This document shows positions 16,677-23,978 of a stretch of 56,110 nucleotides of DNA, one piece after another. Position 1 is the first letter of the stretch, and each line of letters begins with the position of its first letter. The notes under the pieces are model-generated. The model saw only the letters and a program-made list of their open reading frames with translations, ran no database searches and was not told where the DNA came from. Position numbers and translations under genes: made by a program. The DNA is from a virus, in the IMG/VR virus record IMGVR_UViG_3300047319_000574, positions 1 to 56,110 of that record; one strand, given 5' to 3'.

Positions 16677-17956
16677 TCGCCTTCCTTCTCCTGCTCTTGC
16701 TGGCCCTCCCCGCCGAGGCAGCCACAACGCTGCTCCCGCCCGGCAAGATGTGCCTCGACGACGCCAACGGGAACCCGCTCACGGGCGGCACGGTCAATTT
16801 CTATGTGCCGAGCACGACGACCCCGAAAACAACGTGGCGCGACGCCAATCAGATTTCCGCCAACACCAACCCGGTGGTGCTCGACAGCGCGGGTTGCGCC
16901 GTCGTCTACGGCGAGGGCGTCTACCGGCAGGTGGTCAAGGATAGTCTAGGGAACCTCGTCTGGGACCAGTTAACCGCTGACACATCAGGCGCTGTCGGCA
17001 GCACACTGCCCTTCTCCAACCCTGGCGGCCGGCTGACACTCCAGAGCGGCGTGCCGATCATGAGCGGCGCCGGGCTCGCGGGCGCCGCGATCGTCTACTA
17101 CACGCCGTACAACGGCAACAACGTCGAGGTCTACAACGGGTCGGTCCTGGTCCCGTACACCTTCGCCGAGATCTTGCTCTCCCTCGACGCCACCAACAGC
17201 CACGTCGGCTACCAGCAGTCTGGGAAAAACTTCGACCTCTACATCGTCGCCGACACGACGGTCGCCCCGACGACGCTGCGGCTGTGCTCGGGGCCGGCGT
17301 GGTCGACTGACACGGTCAGGAGCGGCCCGGTCGACATCACCTACACGACCTACGGGTTCCTCGCCAACTTCAGCACGATCACCTGCCGCTTCGGCACCGG
17401 CGTCAACGACATCCTGTCAATCGCCCCGTGGGAGGGCACCTACGTCGGCACGATTCGAGCCGTGGCCAACGGGCAGACGTCGATGGTGTTGCGGCCGGCG
17501 CAGGCCTCGGGTGGAAATCCACCGCTACTGTATGTATTCAACCAGTACAACCGAGTATCTATGACAGCAACTAACCGGGATAGCGGCGCCCCATATACTT
17601 ACTCAACGTCGGTCTATAGAGTGGCCAGGGGAAGTGCAAACAACGTTATTCAATATGTATACGGTGACATTTCTGATGGGGTTAATATAGTATATGCACA
17701 GACCTATCAGACCGCAGCCACCGCGTTCACCTCGCTATCATTTTGCATCGGAGTAGATACGACTGGATCGTGCTTCGACAGCAATCAGATTTATTACCAG
17801 CCACCAGTTGCGGCAGCTCTAAACGGGGGCGGCGTCTCTTCTCTTGCGTTGAGCGGCTTACTAGGGTTTCACACTATCTATGCATTGGAATGGTCCACCG
17901 CCGTAGCGTCGTTTGACCAGGCCGTGGCGACATTAGCGGCCACGATCAGGATGTAG
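16673..17956 (+). CDS. Tail fibre-like protein with Sec signal peptide
   Basis: 427 residues; ATGA overlap with the previous gene. Residues 1-17 form a clear Sec signal (IAFLLLLLLALPAEA then cleavage before ATT). Residues 18-90 resemble the head-binding start of podoviral fibres: LDDANGNPLTGGTVNFYVPS, TTWRDANQ, GCAVVYGEGVYRQVVKDSLG. Residues ~150-280 are beta-rich, and the tip from ~residue 283 (nt 17520 on) is AT-rich with different codon use, a sign of recent exchange of the receptor-binding end. A signal peptide on a fibre is unusual. Last rightward gene of the late operon. Confidence 0.8.
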   Translation: MIAFLLLLLLALPAEAATTLLPPGKMCLDDANGNPLTGGTVNFYVPSTTTPKTTWRDANQISANTNPVVLDSAGCAVVYGEGVYRQVVKDSLGNLVWDQLTADTSGAVGSTLPFSNPGGRLTLQSGVPIMSGAGLAGAAIVYYTPYNGNNVEVYNGSVLVPYTFAEILLSLDATNSHVGYQQSGKNFDLYIVADTTVAPTTLRLCSGPAWSTDTVRSGPVDITYTTYGFLANFSTITCRFGTGVNDILSIAPWEGTYVGTIRAVANGQTSMVLRPAQASGGNPPLLYVFNQYNRVSMTATNRDSGAPYTYSTSVYRVARGSANNVIQYVYGDISDGVNIVYAQTYQTAATAFTSLSFCIGVDTTGSCFDSNQIYYQPPVAAALNGGGVSSLALSGLLGFHTIYALEWSTAVASFDQAVATLAATIRM

Positions 17957-18137
17957 CCGCCAGATAGGCCTCCAGGGCCCGGCGCATGCCCGCCAGCAGC
18001 TTGGTGTCCTCGGGGATGGCCGACGGGTCGACGTCGAGCTGTGCCGCCAGGGCGAGCCTCAGAGCGGGCTCGCTGATGGTGACGGACTCGCGCCGCCGCT
18101 GGATGGCAGTGTCGTAGGCGTCCTCCAGGTCGGTCAT
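17946..18137 (-). CDS. Small hypothetical helical protein
   Basis: 63 residues; ATG at 18137 overlaps the stop of the previous leftward gene (ATGA). Acidic helical N-terminus (TDLEDAYDTAIQRRRES) and a second half with PEDTKLLAGMRRALEAYL. Last gene of the leftward operon; its end overlaps the end of the convergent fibre gene by 11 bases. Family unknown. Confidence 0.7.
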   Translation of the reverse strand: MTDLEDAYDTAIQRRRESVTISEPALRLALAAQLDVDPSAIPEDTKLLAGMRRALEAYLAATS

Positions 18138-18346
18138 TGGTCCCACCCGACGCCCATGTCGATCATGAACCGGCGCAGCTCTGCCTCGGCCGCCTTGAGC
18201 CGTGGTCCGCTCAAGGTCGTCATGGTGACGGCTCCCGCGAAAAAGAGCTTCCGCATCTCGTCCCGTGCCTGCGGATCGATTTCCTTCGGTTCCACAACCC
18301 GTGTCACCAGCGACGCGAATGTGTCCTCGATCGGTGTCATGGTCAT
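18134..18346 (-). CDS. Small hypothetical protein
   Basis: 70 residues, ATGA overlaps at both ends. Predominantly helical, with DPQARDEMRKLFFAGAVTMTT and RLKAAEAELRRFMIDMG. The ending resembles small helical proteins common in phage operons; no function can be named. Confidence 0.7.
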   Translation of the reverse strand: MTMTPIEDTFASLVTRVVEPKEIDPQARDEMRKLFFAGAVTMTTLSGPRLKAAEAELRRFMIDMGVGWDQ

Positions 18347-18552
18347 GCTCTCACGATGACCCGCTTGAAGCCGGCGGCGCGAAGGCTAAATTCGAGCGTC
18401 TTGTTTTGAGGCGATAAGGTCTTGCCATTGCGCCACGCGCGTACAGTGCTCGCGGATACTCCGCACGAGCGCTCGATTGCTACGGCAGGCATGCCGTTGA
18501 TGCACTTCAGTACGTCGCCAAGTGTCGGATCTGCCTTGTGTCGTGTGGTCAC
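18343..18552 (-). CDS. Small helix-turn-helix protein
   Basis: 69 residues from a GTG fixed by GTGA overlap. Residues ~24-45 (MPAVAIERSCGVSASTVRAW) read as a helix-turn-helix: helix, SCGVS turn, recognition helix TVRAWRNGKT. Probably a DNA-binding regulator of the XRE/Cro type. It sits near the end of the leftward operon, far from the early promoters, so its target is unclear. Confidence 0.7.
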   Translation of the reverse strand: MTTRHKADPTLGDVLKCINGMPAVAIERSCGVSASTVRAWRNGKTLSPQNKTLEFSLRAAGFKRVIVRA

Positions 18553-19256
18553 TTACATCTCCATTGTTTGCCATTGTAGACCGTGCGCTTGCCGTACCTG
18601 ACGCATAGCGGCTGCGGCTGCCCCTTAGGCGCCGTCGCGGCAGGAGCTGCTGCTGGTGCCGCTGCGGGGGGTGGCTCCGGTCGCGGCGCCGGCGTCGGCA
18701 GCCCATCGACGATCGGCTGCTGCTCCGGTGAAAACACCAGCGGCGGCACCTCGTCGGCGTTGAGGCAGTAAGTGTAGGCCTTGCGGTAGAGGAACCGTCC
18801 CGCCGCGACGTCGACCCAGGGGACGCCGAGCAGCCGCCGCAAGGCCGCCGCGCTGGTCTGGGTGGCGTAGGAGCTGCACCCGTCCATGTCGGCGGCGTGG
18901 GCCGCGAGCGGGAGCATGACCAGGAGGACAAGGGCGCAGACCCTGATCGTCATCTCGTACAAAAACTTCGGCTTGGGACGTTTGCGCCACCAGTCGACGA
19001 TCTCCATCGCGGATGATCCGCTCAGCCAGACCTCGATTGGAGATGGTTGTCCGGTGGTGATCCCCAGGTGTCTGGCGGTCCACGGAGAGCAGAGCTGACG
19101 TGCGCGCTCCCGGCTGACCTCAAAATGCTCTCCTATCTCCCGAAGGAGGAATCCTGCATCCCGCATACGGAGAGCCGCGCAGCGGCGGTCCCAGTCCCGC
19201 TGCTTCATGGCCACGCGCCTCGGCGGGGCCAGCTGCTCCCACAGTGCCGGCCTCAT
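18549..19256 (-). CDS. HTH protein fused in frame to an exported Cys-rich domain
   Basis: 235 residues; start fixed by ATGA overlap at 19256. Residues ~28-62 hold a sigma-70 region-4-like helix-turn-helix (DAGFLLREIGEHFEVSRERA). Around residue 102 begins a textbook signal peptide or membrane helix, MTIRVCALVLLVMLPLAAHA, followed by a domain with four cysteines and a Pro/Ala linker. An internal ATG at 18953 could produce the exported 134-residue part alone, though its ribosome site is weak. The product is either a one-pass membrane regulator or two genes fused in frame by loss of a stop. Confidence 0.65.
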   Translation of the reverse strand: MRPALWEQLAPPRRVAMKQRDWDRRCAALRMRDAGFLLREIGEHFEVSRERARQLCSPWTARHLGITTGQPSPIEVWLSGSSAMEIVDWWRKRPKPKFLYEMTIRVCALVLLVMLPLAAHAADMDGCSSYATQTSAAALRRLLGVPWVDVAAGRFLYRKAYTYCLNADEVPPLVFSPEQQPIVDGLPTPAPRPEPPPAAAPAAAPAATAPKGQPQPLCVRYGKRTVYNGKQWRCK

Positions 19257-19627
19257 GCCTTCGGCCCCACGAAGATCGACGGCGGCAGCGGGATCGGCAT
19301 GTCGTGCGGGCGCCAGATGTGGAGACAGTTGGAGTGAAAGTTGATGTGCTCGGAGGGCGGAATGTGCAGCTGCATCGCGTACTCATCGTCCCTGAAGAAC
19401 GACCGCTTGACGAACTCCATCTCGGTCCAGTTGGGGCAGCGGTTCCTGCGGCTCACGCTGACGTGATCCCAGCCCATATCGGCCGAGGCAACGACGCGCA
19501 TGTTGGCCTTGTCGATCGGCGACGGGACGATGAACGCCCCCGCCGCGTGGTCGCCGGTGTGGCCGTAGAACTTGACGACCTCCGGCCCGACGTCGCGCCA
19601 CTGGTCAAGCTCGTGCAGGTTCCTCAT
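19253..19627 (-). CDS. DUF7694-like phage protein
   Basis: 124 residues. The stretch MGWDHVSVSRRNRCPNWTEM, then EFVKRSFFRDDEYAMQLHIPP and NFHSNCLHIWRP, is the signature I associate with DUF7694, a small family found in phage replication/recombination neighbourhoods with no assigned function. Conserved Trp, His and Cys residues suggest a folded domain, perhaps metal binding. It is directly downstream of the Sak4-like gene. Confidence 0.75.
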   Translation of the reverse strand: MRNLHELDQWRDVGPEVVKFYGHTGDHAAGAFIVPSPIDKANMRVVASADMGWDHVSVSRRNRCPNWTEMEFVKRSFFRDDEYAMQLHIPPSEHINFHSNCLHIWRPHDMPIPLPPSIFVGPKA

Positions 19628-20652
19628 CAGATCACGTCACCTTCTGCGGTCGTTGGGGTGGTGGGCTGCGCAGTCAGGGCATCGGCCTCCTCGGCGGTGG
19701 CCTTCAGCTCGGCGGTGATCGGCTTGAGCTGAATGCGCTGCTCCTTGGTCAGCGTTTTCCACCAGCCCTCCATCGCGGCGCGACCCTCGGTCGCCTTTCC
19801 GCGGGCCGCCATGACTAACGTATTGGAATCATAGAGCGCATCGGGCGCATCAGGCGCAGCTGCGCTTGTTGCCGTAGATGCGGCTTGACTTCCGCCGGCA
19901 GCCCACTGCGCGAGCTGCTCGCCGATCGTCTCGGAGAGCGGCAGGCTGTCGGCGAAGATGGTCTGGAACTGGAGCGGGAGCTTCATCATGGTGCGCTCGC
20001 CGGGCTCCTCGCTCTGCCACGTCGGCACGCCATTGGCGCGAGGCAGGAGCAGGCACGAGGCGGTCATTTCAAACACAAACTCCTCGCCGCAAATCGGCAT
20101 CCAGCCCTGCGGCACGATCTCCATCTTGCCCTTGTCGTTCTTGACCATCTTCACCTTCTCCTTCGCCCTGAAGCAGAAGATGAAGCTCGCCGGGATCTGG
20201 AGGATGCCGTTGAGCAGGTCGCGCCTCTCCGCCTTGGGGCGCTTCCAGGCCAGCATGTTCACCGACTCTTTCCCGCCCAGACGCTCGAACTCCCTGTCGT
20301 GGTAGTCGAGCATGCCGCCGGGGCCCTCATGCTCGTGGCTCATCGAGTCGACGATGATCACCTTGGCCCCCTGCGCAGCGCAGTGTCGAATGGCCGCGAG
20401 GTAGTCGAGGCTCCTGAAGGGCGCGTCGAATTGCAGGTGCCGGAAGGTGAACTTGTCAGCGTAGTGCAGCATCCTGCGGGCCTCGGTGTCGATGCCGTAG
20501 ATGTCGCCGCCGGTCACCCGCTGGATGCCGGTCGCGAGGCGGAGCGCGGAGAAGGTCTTGCCGCCACCGCTCGGCCCCATGATGCCGAGGAGGAGCGGGA
20601 CCGCCTCGCGCACGGCTGGCTTCGCGGTGAACTCACGAGCAGGGACGTTCAT
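19627..20652 (-). CDS. Sak4-like RecA-fold recombination ATPase
   Basis: 341 residues. Walker A GPSGGGKTFSA at residues ~24-34, Walker B KVIIVDSMSHE at ~97-107, and the GGDIYGIDTEARRMLHYADK strand as in phage AAA_24/Sak4 proteins. These are single-strand annealing or recombination ATPases that work with phage SSB and an exonuclease. The C-terminal 100 residues are a helical, Ala/Thr-rich tail. A RecE-like exonuclease lies 1 kb upstream in the same operon, which supports a recombination role. Start overlaps the previous stop (ATGA). Confidence 0.85.
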   Translation of the reverse strand: MNVPAREFTAKPAVREAVPLLLGIMGPSGGGKTFSALRLATGIQRVTGGDIYGIDTEARRMLHYADKFTFRHLQFDAPFRSLDYLAAIRHCAAQGAKVIIVDSMSHEHEGPGGMLDYHDREFERLGGKESVNMLAWKRPKAERRDLLNGILQIPASFIFCFRAKEKVKMVKNDKGKMEIVPQGWMPICGEEFVFEMTASCLLLPRANGVPTWQSEEPGERTMMKLPLQFQTIFADSLPLSETIGEQLAQWAAGGSQAASTATSAAAPDAPDALYDSNTLVMAARGKATEGRAAMEGWWKTLTKEQRIQLKPITAELKATAEEADALTAQPTTPTTAEGDVI

Positions 20653-20924
20653 TTATCTGTCTCCTGTTTGCCGAGGTTCGCCTCGGCGATGAACTCGACG
20701 GCGCCGAGGCGCTCCATGCTGCGGCCGAGCTGACCGCAGCCCCTCTGGTCCCAGTCGCCGCGGCAGGCAACCTCGACCCCGGCGATGCTGGCCTTGTGGC
20801 AGATGAAGTGCCCGTCGGATCTGTTCAGGTCGCGGATCAGCTGCTTCCGCCGAGCCGATCGGACGATGTGGTTTGGCCCATAGAGGCACTGGTCACAGCG
20901 CTCTGCGAGCACCATGAAGGTCAT
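20649..20924 (-). CDS. Small Cys-rich, probably zinc-binding protein
   Basis: 91 residues with CDQC (residues 10-13), then HFICHK, ACRGDWDQRGCGQLGR. The spacing of cysteines and His suggests a zinc site. I recall similar small phage proteins next to Sak4- or recombination-type genes. Function unknown. Starts and stops are both in ATGA overlaps. Confidence 0.75.
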   Translation of the reverse strand: MTFMVLAERCDQCLYGPNHIVRSARRKQLIRDLNRSDGHFICHKASIAGVEVACRGDWDQRGCGQLGRSMERLGAVEFIAEANLGKQETDK

Positions 20925-21163
20925 GGCAGCTTCCTTCGTCTGGGATTGCGGAGCTTCTCGATCATTGCGTCGAGCCTTGGGCCGAAGGGCAACATCTGTC
21001 GCAGCGTATCTCTCTGCTCCACCGTCAGCTTGCCGGCGAAGCGGACCATCCAGAAGACGATCTCCTCTTTGCCGAAGATCGGAAGAGCGTCACCGTCAGG
21101 GCAGATGTCCGCGAGGCTCAGCCCAATGGCTTCGGGCGATCGGATCAGCTCCGCCTCGTTCAT
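20921..21163 (-). CDS. Small hypothetical protein
   Basis: 80 residues; start at 21163 set by ATGA overlap and a GAAGGAAG ribosome site. Helical (AELIRSPEAIGLSLADICPD; FGKEEIVFWMVRFAGKLTVE) with a basic end RNPRRRKLP. The last bases and junction (GAAGGAAGCTGCCATGA) are nearly the same as those of the next upstream gene. Confidence 0.7.
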   Translation of the reverse strand: MNEAELIRSPEAIGLSLADICPDGDALPIFGKEEIVFWMVRFAGKLTVEQRDTLRQMLPFGPRLDAMIEKLRNPRRRKLP

Positions 21164-21441
21164 GGCAGCTTCCTTCGCTTCTTGAGGCGCCCCAAATACA
21201 GGAGCACGGTCGTGTGATCGCGGTGCATCCACCGGCCGATCTGGGTTGAGGTGTGGCCCTCGGCATCGAGCGCGTGGGCTATCTCGATGCGTGCCGCCAT
21301 AGCTGGAGCGCCCCTGGGCCCTCTGCCCCTGGCAAGAGCCTGCCTGAAGGTGAGCCCGTGCCGCCGGGCAATGTCGTCCGCCAGGATCCGCCAGCGTGGC
21401 CGCCACACCGGTGCCGGGACGACGACCATCTCAGGCGTCAT
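21160..21441 (-). CDS. DnaA domain IV-like DNA-binding protein
   Basis: 93 residues. Residues ~50-85 (ARIEIAHALDAEGHTSTQIGRW..RDHTTV) match the C-terminal DNA-binding domain of DnaA: basic helix, then IG..F/M.RDHTTVL signature. DnaA domain IV reads DnaA boxes at bacterial origins. No AAA+ domain is present, so this is a stand-alone binder, perhaps an origin recognition or decoy factor, as phages sometimes carry. It overlaps its upstream neighbour by 11 bases. Confidence 0.75.
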   Translation of the reverse strand: MTPEMVVVPAPVWRPRWRILADDIARRHGLTFRQALARGRGPRGAPAMAARIEIAHALDAEGHTSTQIGRWMHRDHTTVLLYLGRLKKRRKLP

Positions 21442-21658
21442 GGGCGAGGGCCTCCTGCACCGCTGTCTCGGTGAGGAGTCTCAGGGCATAGCGGTGCAGC
21501 GTCAGCTGGATCGCATTGACCTCGGCCTCTCTTCCGGCCTCACGGAGCTTCTCGATTTCCGTGTGGCACTCTTCAGCCAGACGGCGGACCTCACGAGCGT
21601 CGCTTTCCTTCCACTCGGTCACTCCTGGGGCTCCAGCATCTCGGCTTTCATTTTCCAT
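21431..21658 (-). CDS. Small hypothetical coiled-coil protein
   Basis: 75 residues from ATG 21658, with GGAG upstream. Charged helix DAREVRRLAEECHTEIEKLR... predicts a short coiled coil. Starts within the end of the exonuclease gene (40-base overlap). No family recognised. Confidence 0.65.
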   Translation of the reverse strand: MENESRDAGAPGVTEWKESDAREVRRLAEECHTEIEKLREAGREAEVNAIQLTLHRYALRLLTETAVQEALAHDA

Positions 21659-22500
21659 GTCGGAATCTCCGGATTTTGGTCGATGAGGGGATACGCTGGC
21701 CAGCGGCCGGCAGCCATGCACGTCGTCCAGATGACCTCGGCGCGGTCGAGCTGGGACCTGCCGATCGTCATGTGCGCCTCGGTCATGCGAACGATGCTGA
21801 GCGCGTAGGGCTCGAAATTCTCGACGGCGACGAAGCGGTGCTCGCGCCGACCCGCGTCCTCAGGGTGGAGGTAGTCGAGAATCCTCTCGTGCATGGCGGC
21901 CTGGATCGGCCAGTCGGCATCGACGAGGTGCCGCCACAGCTCGTCCGGCGCGCAGGAGCGGCCGGAGGTTTTGAGATCCCAGAGGCGCGTCCTGGAGGGC
22001 ATCCAGTCGATCATGGCGCGGAGCCAGTAGGGCGCACCGTCGCCGGGCATCTGTGCGATCGCCACGACCTCGGCGGCGCGCGTGGGGTCGGGCTCCTCCC
22101 AATCGGGGCCGTAGCCACGCTCGCGCAGCTGGCTGTAGACGGCCCTGATCATGTCAGTGGCGCGATCAAAGTCTTTGCCGAGCACACCGAGCTTGCCGGC
22201 CTCCAGGGCGGCTTGACGGGCCTCCCCCGCGACCTTGGTGCGCCAGTTCTCGTAGTCGAGCACCTCCAGCTCACGCCCGCGCCCGAGCAAGAGCCGGTGC
22301 GCGATCGTGCCGATGTCGTACTTGGTCGGGTCGCTCTGCTCCAGGTCGGGGTTGAGCCTGGGGTGGGCGAGCCGGGCGTGCGCCGGCGACTGGCGCAGGA
22401 GGATCTTCGCGATGCTCTGCGTCAGGCTGGGCTCGGGCGTCGGGTCGGCATAATAGTCATCCGGCTCGATGCCGTAGTGCAGGCCTGTGCCGAGGGTCAC
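21619..22500 (-). CDS. RecE-like PD-(D/E)XK exonuclease
   Basis: 293 residues; GTG start at 22500 chosen for the GTGA overlap. Order of motifs: SLTQSIAKILLRQSPAHARL, a GTIAHRLLLGRG helix, then RAMIDWMPSRTRLWDLKTSG, which gives the conserved D..D.K of the PD-(D/E)XK core, then WPIQAAMHERIL (Q/Y-helix). This is the pattern of RecE/exonuclease VIII-like phage nucleases (DUF3799 type) that resect double-strand ends 5' to 3'. It should pair with the Sak4-like ATPase downstream. Confidence 0.83.
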   Translation of the reverse strand: MTLGTGLHYGIEPDDYYADPTPEPSLTQSIAKILLRQSPAHARLAHPRLNPDLEQSDPTKYDIGTIAHRLLLGRGRELEVLDYENWRTKVAGEARQAALEAGKLGVLGKDFDRATDMIRAVYSQLRERGYGPDWEEPDPTRAAEVVAIAQMPGDGAPYWLRAMIDWMPSRTRLWDLKTSGRSCAPDELWRHLVDADWPIQAAMHERILDYLHPEDAGRREHRFVAVENFEPYALSIVRMTEAHMTIGRSQLDRAEVIWTTCMAAGRWPAYPLIDQNPEIPTWKMKAEMLEPQE

Positions 22501-22667
22501 GCCTGCACCCGCGTGTAGGGGCCCAGCCGGCGCACGACGGCGTACTCGCCGGCCGATCGGTAGAGCCGGGCCTGGGCGCGCAGGCTCCGCCACTGCGAGG
22601 CGTTGATCTTGAAGCGGTGGGTCCAGGCGATGCTGCCCTTGGGCCGGTAGACGATGGTCAAGGTCAT
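22497..22667 (-). CDS. Small basic hypothetical protein
   Basis: 56 residues. Begins TLTIVYRPKGSIAWTHRFKI and ends with EYAVVRRLGPYTRVQA; beta-hairpin then helix (SQWRSLRAQARLYRSAG). Both ends overlap neighbours (ATGA at the start, GTGA at the stop). Not assigned to a family. Confidence 0.7.
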   Translation of the reverse strand: MTLTIVYRPKGSIAWTHRFKINASQWRSLRAQARLYRSAGEYAVVRRLGPYTRVQA

Positions 22668-22840
22668 GCTCTTGCCTCCAGGTGTTTGAATCGCGAGCAG
22701 CTGATCCAGCGGTCGCCGATCGCCAGTACGCAGTCGAAGCCGGTGTGGCGCGTCGCTGCGGCGGGGGCCGTCGGCGACAGGGCGACCCCGCTGGTGCCCA
22801 CCAGGGCAGCCAGGACGAGGCCGGCGTGGAGCCAGTTCAC
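22664..22840 (-). CDS. Small exported protein with two cysteines
   Basis: 58 residues from a GTG in a GTGA overlap. Residues 1-28 are a likely signal peptide (WLHAGLVLAALVGTSGVALS, cleavage near PAAA), leaving ~30 residues with two Cys (FDCVLAIGDRWISCSRF) that could form a disulphide outside the cytoplasm. The C-xx-GDRW-xx-C pattern occurs in other short phage proteins. Role unknown; possibly periplasmic host modification. Confidence 0.7.
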   Translation of the reverse strand: MNWLHAGLVLAALVGTSGVALSPTAPAAATRHTGFDCVLAIGDRWISCSRFKHLEARA

Positions 22841-23043
22841 TCTGGTCTTCCTTTCCTGATTTGCTCAGCCAGGGCTAGTCTGATGCGCTCCCAGGCCACG
22901 CGGCCGGTGTCGAGGAGGGCGTCGATCTCAGCCGGCGTCGCACCGGCCTTGAGGCCCGAGATGGAGGCGAAGTGGTCGACGCTCTCGTAATTCCCAAGAT
23001 TCCGTTTGAACGCGATGGACACGGTGACGGTGGGCTCGCTCAT
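22837..23043 (-). CDS. Small conserved-looking phage protein
   Basis: 68 residues: two strands (TVTVSIAFKRNLGNYESVDHF) then a helical half (PAEIDALLDTGRVAWERIRLALAE). The 'NLGNYES' turn after a beta strand is a pattern I know from small phage proteins of recombination regions, of unknown function. ATGA overlap with the next upstream gene. Confidence 0.72.
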   Translation of the reverse strand: MSEPTVTVSIAFKRNLGNYESVDHFASISGLKAGATPAEIDALLDTGRVAWERIRLALAEQIRKGRPE

Positions 23044-23279
23044 GCATCGTCACCAGGGTGGACGTACTGTGAGCCCGGCACGGCTCCTCCAAAGGCGAGG
23101 GTCTGCACGCCCGGCGGATCCGCCTGCCGGTAGGCGAGGTTGAGCGCAGCCTGGAGGGCGCTCAGCCAGCGCTGCCGCTCGTCGAACGGCCACAGGGCAC
23201 CGGGGTCCGGCATGGAGTTGATCAAGGCGGCGATGACCGGGCTGGCGAGGCCGCCGCGTATTCTTCGTGCTCTTGGCAT
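23040..23279 (-). CDS. Small hypothetical protein
   Basis: 79 residues; ATG 23279 preceded by CCAAGGAGCACGC, a partial copy of the repeated leader. Basic start (PRARRIRGG), then WPFDERQRWLSALQAALNLAY, which reads as a Trp-containing amphipathic helix. No known family. Confidence 0.68.
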   Translation of the reverse strand: MPRARRIRGGLASPVIAALINSMPDPGALWPFDERQRWLSALQAALNLAYRQADPPGVQTLAFGGAVPGSQYVHPGDDA

Positions 23280-23292
23280 GCGTGCTCCTTGG

Positions 23293-23484
23293 TTAGCGGT
23301 AGTGGGTGATGCCGCGAGCATCCGTCCACTGTGAGTAGTAGCTCTGGTCGGGGACATAAGGGTGGGTGACGAAGTAGAGGAACCCGACGACGAGCACGGT
23401 CAGGAACAGTGTCGCGGCGGGGCGGACGATCATGCCGATGCCCCAGACGATGATGACGACGACGGTGCCGAGGAGGAGGTGCAT
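23293..23484 (-). CDS. Small membrane protein
   Basis: 63 residues with two predicted transmembrane helices (LLLGTVVVIIVWGIGMIV and LFLTVLVVGFLYFV) and a short polar tail with YYSQWTDARGITHYR. No Rz/spanin or holin motif. ATG overlaps the stop of the upstream gene. Function unknown; early location argues against lysis. Confidence 0.72.
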   Translation of the reverse strand: MHLLLGTVVVIIVWGIGMIVRPAATLFLTVLVVGFLYFVTHPYVPDQSYYSQWTDARGITHYR

Positions 23485-23915
23485 CAGCCGCGCCTCATCT
23501 TGCTGAAGGCACGGCCCACCAGCCCCAGGATCGCCTCGTTGACCTCGCCGCTGTCAGGCCAGTGCTCGTGAGCAACGCCGGCGAGGATGATCGCGGCAAA
23601 GCGCGCCACCGCATTCATGACGCGGGTGGCGTCCTCGGCAGTCTCCTGCCGCTCTGCATTGAGCCACGTCTCGAACGCCGGCCATGCCGATGAGGCGAGG
23701 AGGCGGCCGAGCGCTTTTATGTCGTCGTCGTCGTTCAGCAGGCAGCGCTCGATGAAGGACTGCGGGATGCGTGACCGGCCGGCGATGATCTGCTCGGCGC
23801 CAGCCTTGGCCTCGGCGAGCGTGTCGTAGGTGTGACCGGGCAGCAATGTCTCCTCGTCGTCGCGGGCGAGGTGGAACTTACGGGTGCGTTTATTCCTGAC
23901 GATGGTGATGTCCAT
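23484..23915 (-). CDS. Hypothetical early protein
   Basis: 143 residues from ATG 23915, which follows GAGGAGAGAGGAAC and the promoter at 23936-23964. The N-terminal strands (DITIVRNKRTRKFHLARDD; LLPGHTYDTLAEAKAGAEQI) are followed by helices that look like ones in other phage proteins (ARFAAIILAGVAHEHWPD). First gene after an operator-containing promoter, so probably under the same control as the main leftward operon. Confidence 0.75.
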   Translation of the reverse strand: MDITIVRNKRTRKFHLARDDEETLLPGHTYDTLAEAKAGAEQIIAGRSRIPQSFIERCLLNDDDDIKALGRLLASSAWPAFETWLNAERQETAEDATRVMNAVARFAAIILAGVAHEHWPDSGEVNEAILGLVGRAFSKMRRG

Positions 23916-23935
23916 GTTCCTCTCTCCTCGGGTGG

Positions 23936-23964
23936 ATAGTGCGCCCACGCTCACCGATTGGCAA
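23936..23964 (-). promoter_or_regulatory. Leftward promoter with candidate operator
   Basis: On the minus strand: TTGCCA (23959-23964), 17-bp spacer, CACTAT (23936-23941). The spacer holds the motif GTGCGCCCACGCTCA (23939-23953, plus strand). An inverted copy, AGCGTGGGCGCA, lies at 23964-23975, giving two 12-bp inverted half-sites. Start of transcription would fall ~20 bases before ATG 23915. Confidence 0.65.
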
Positions 23965-23978
23965 GCGTGGGCGCATAG

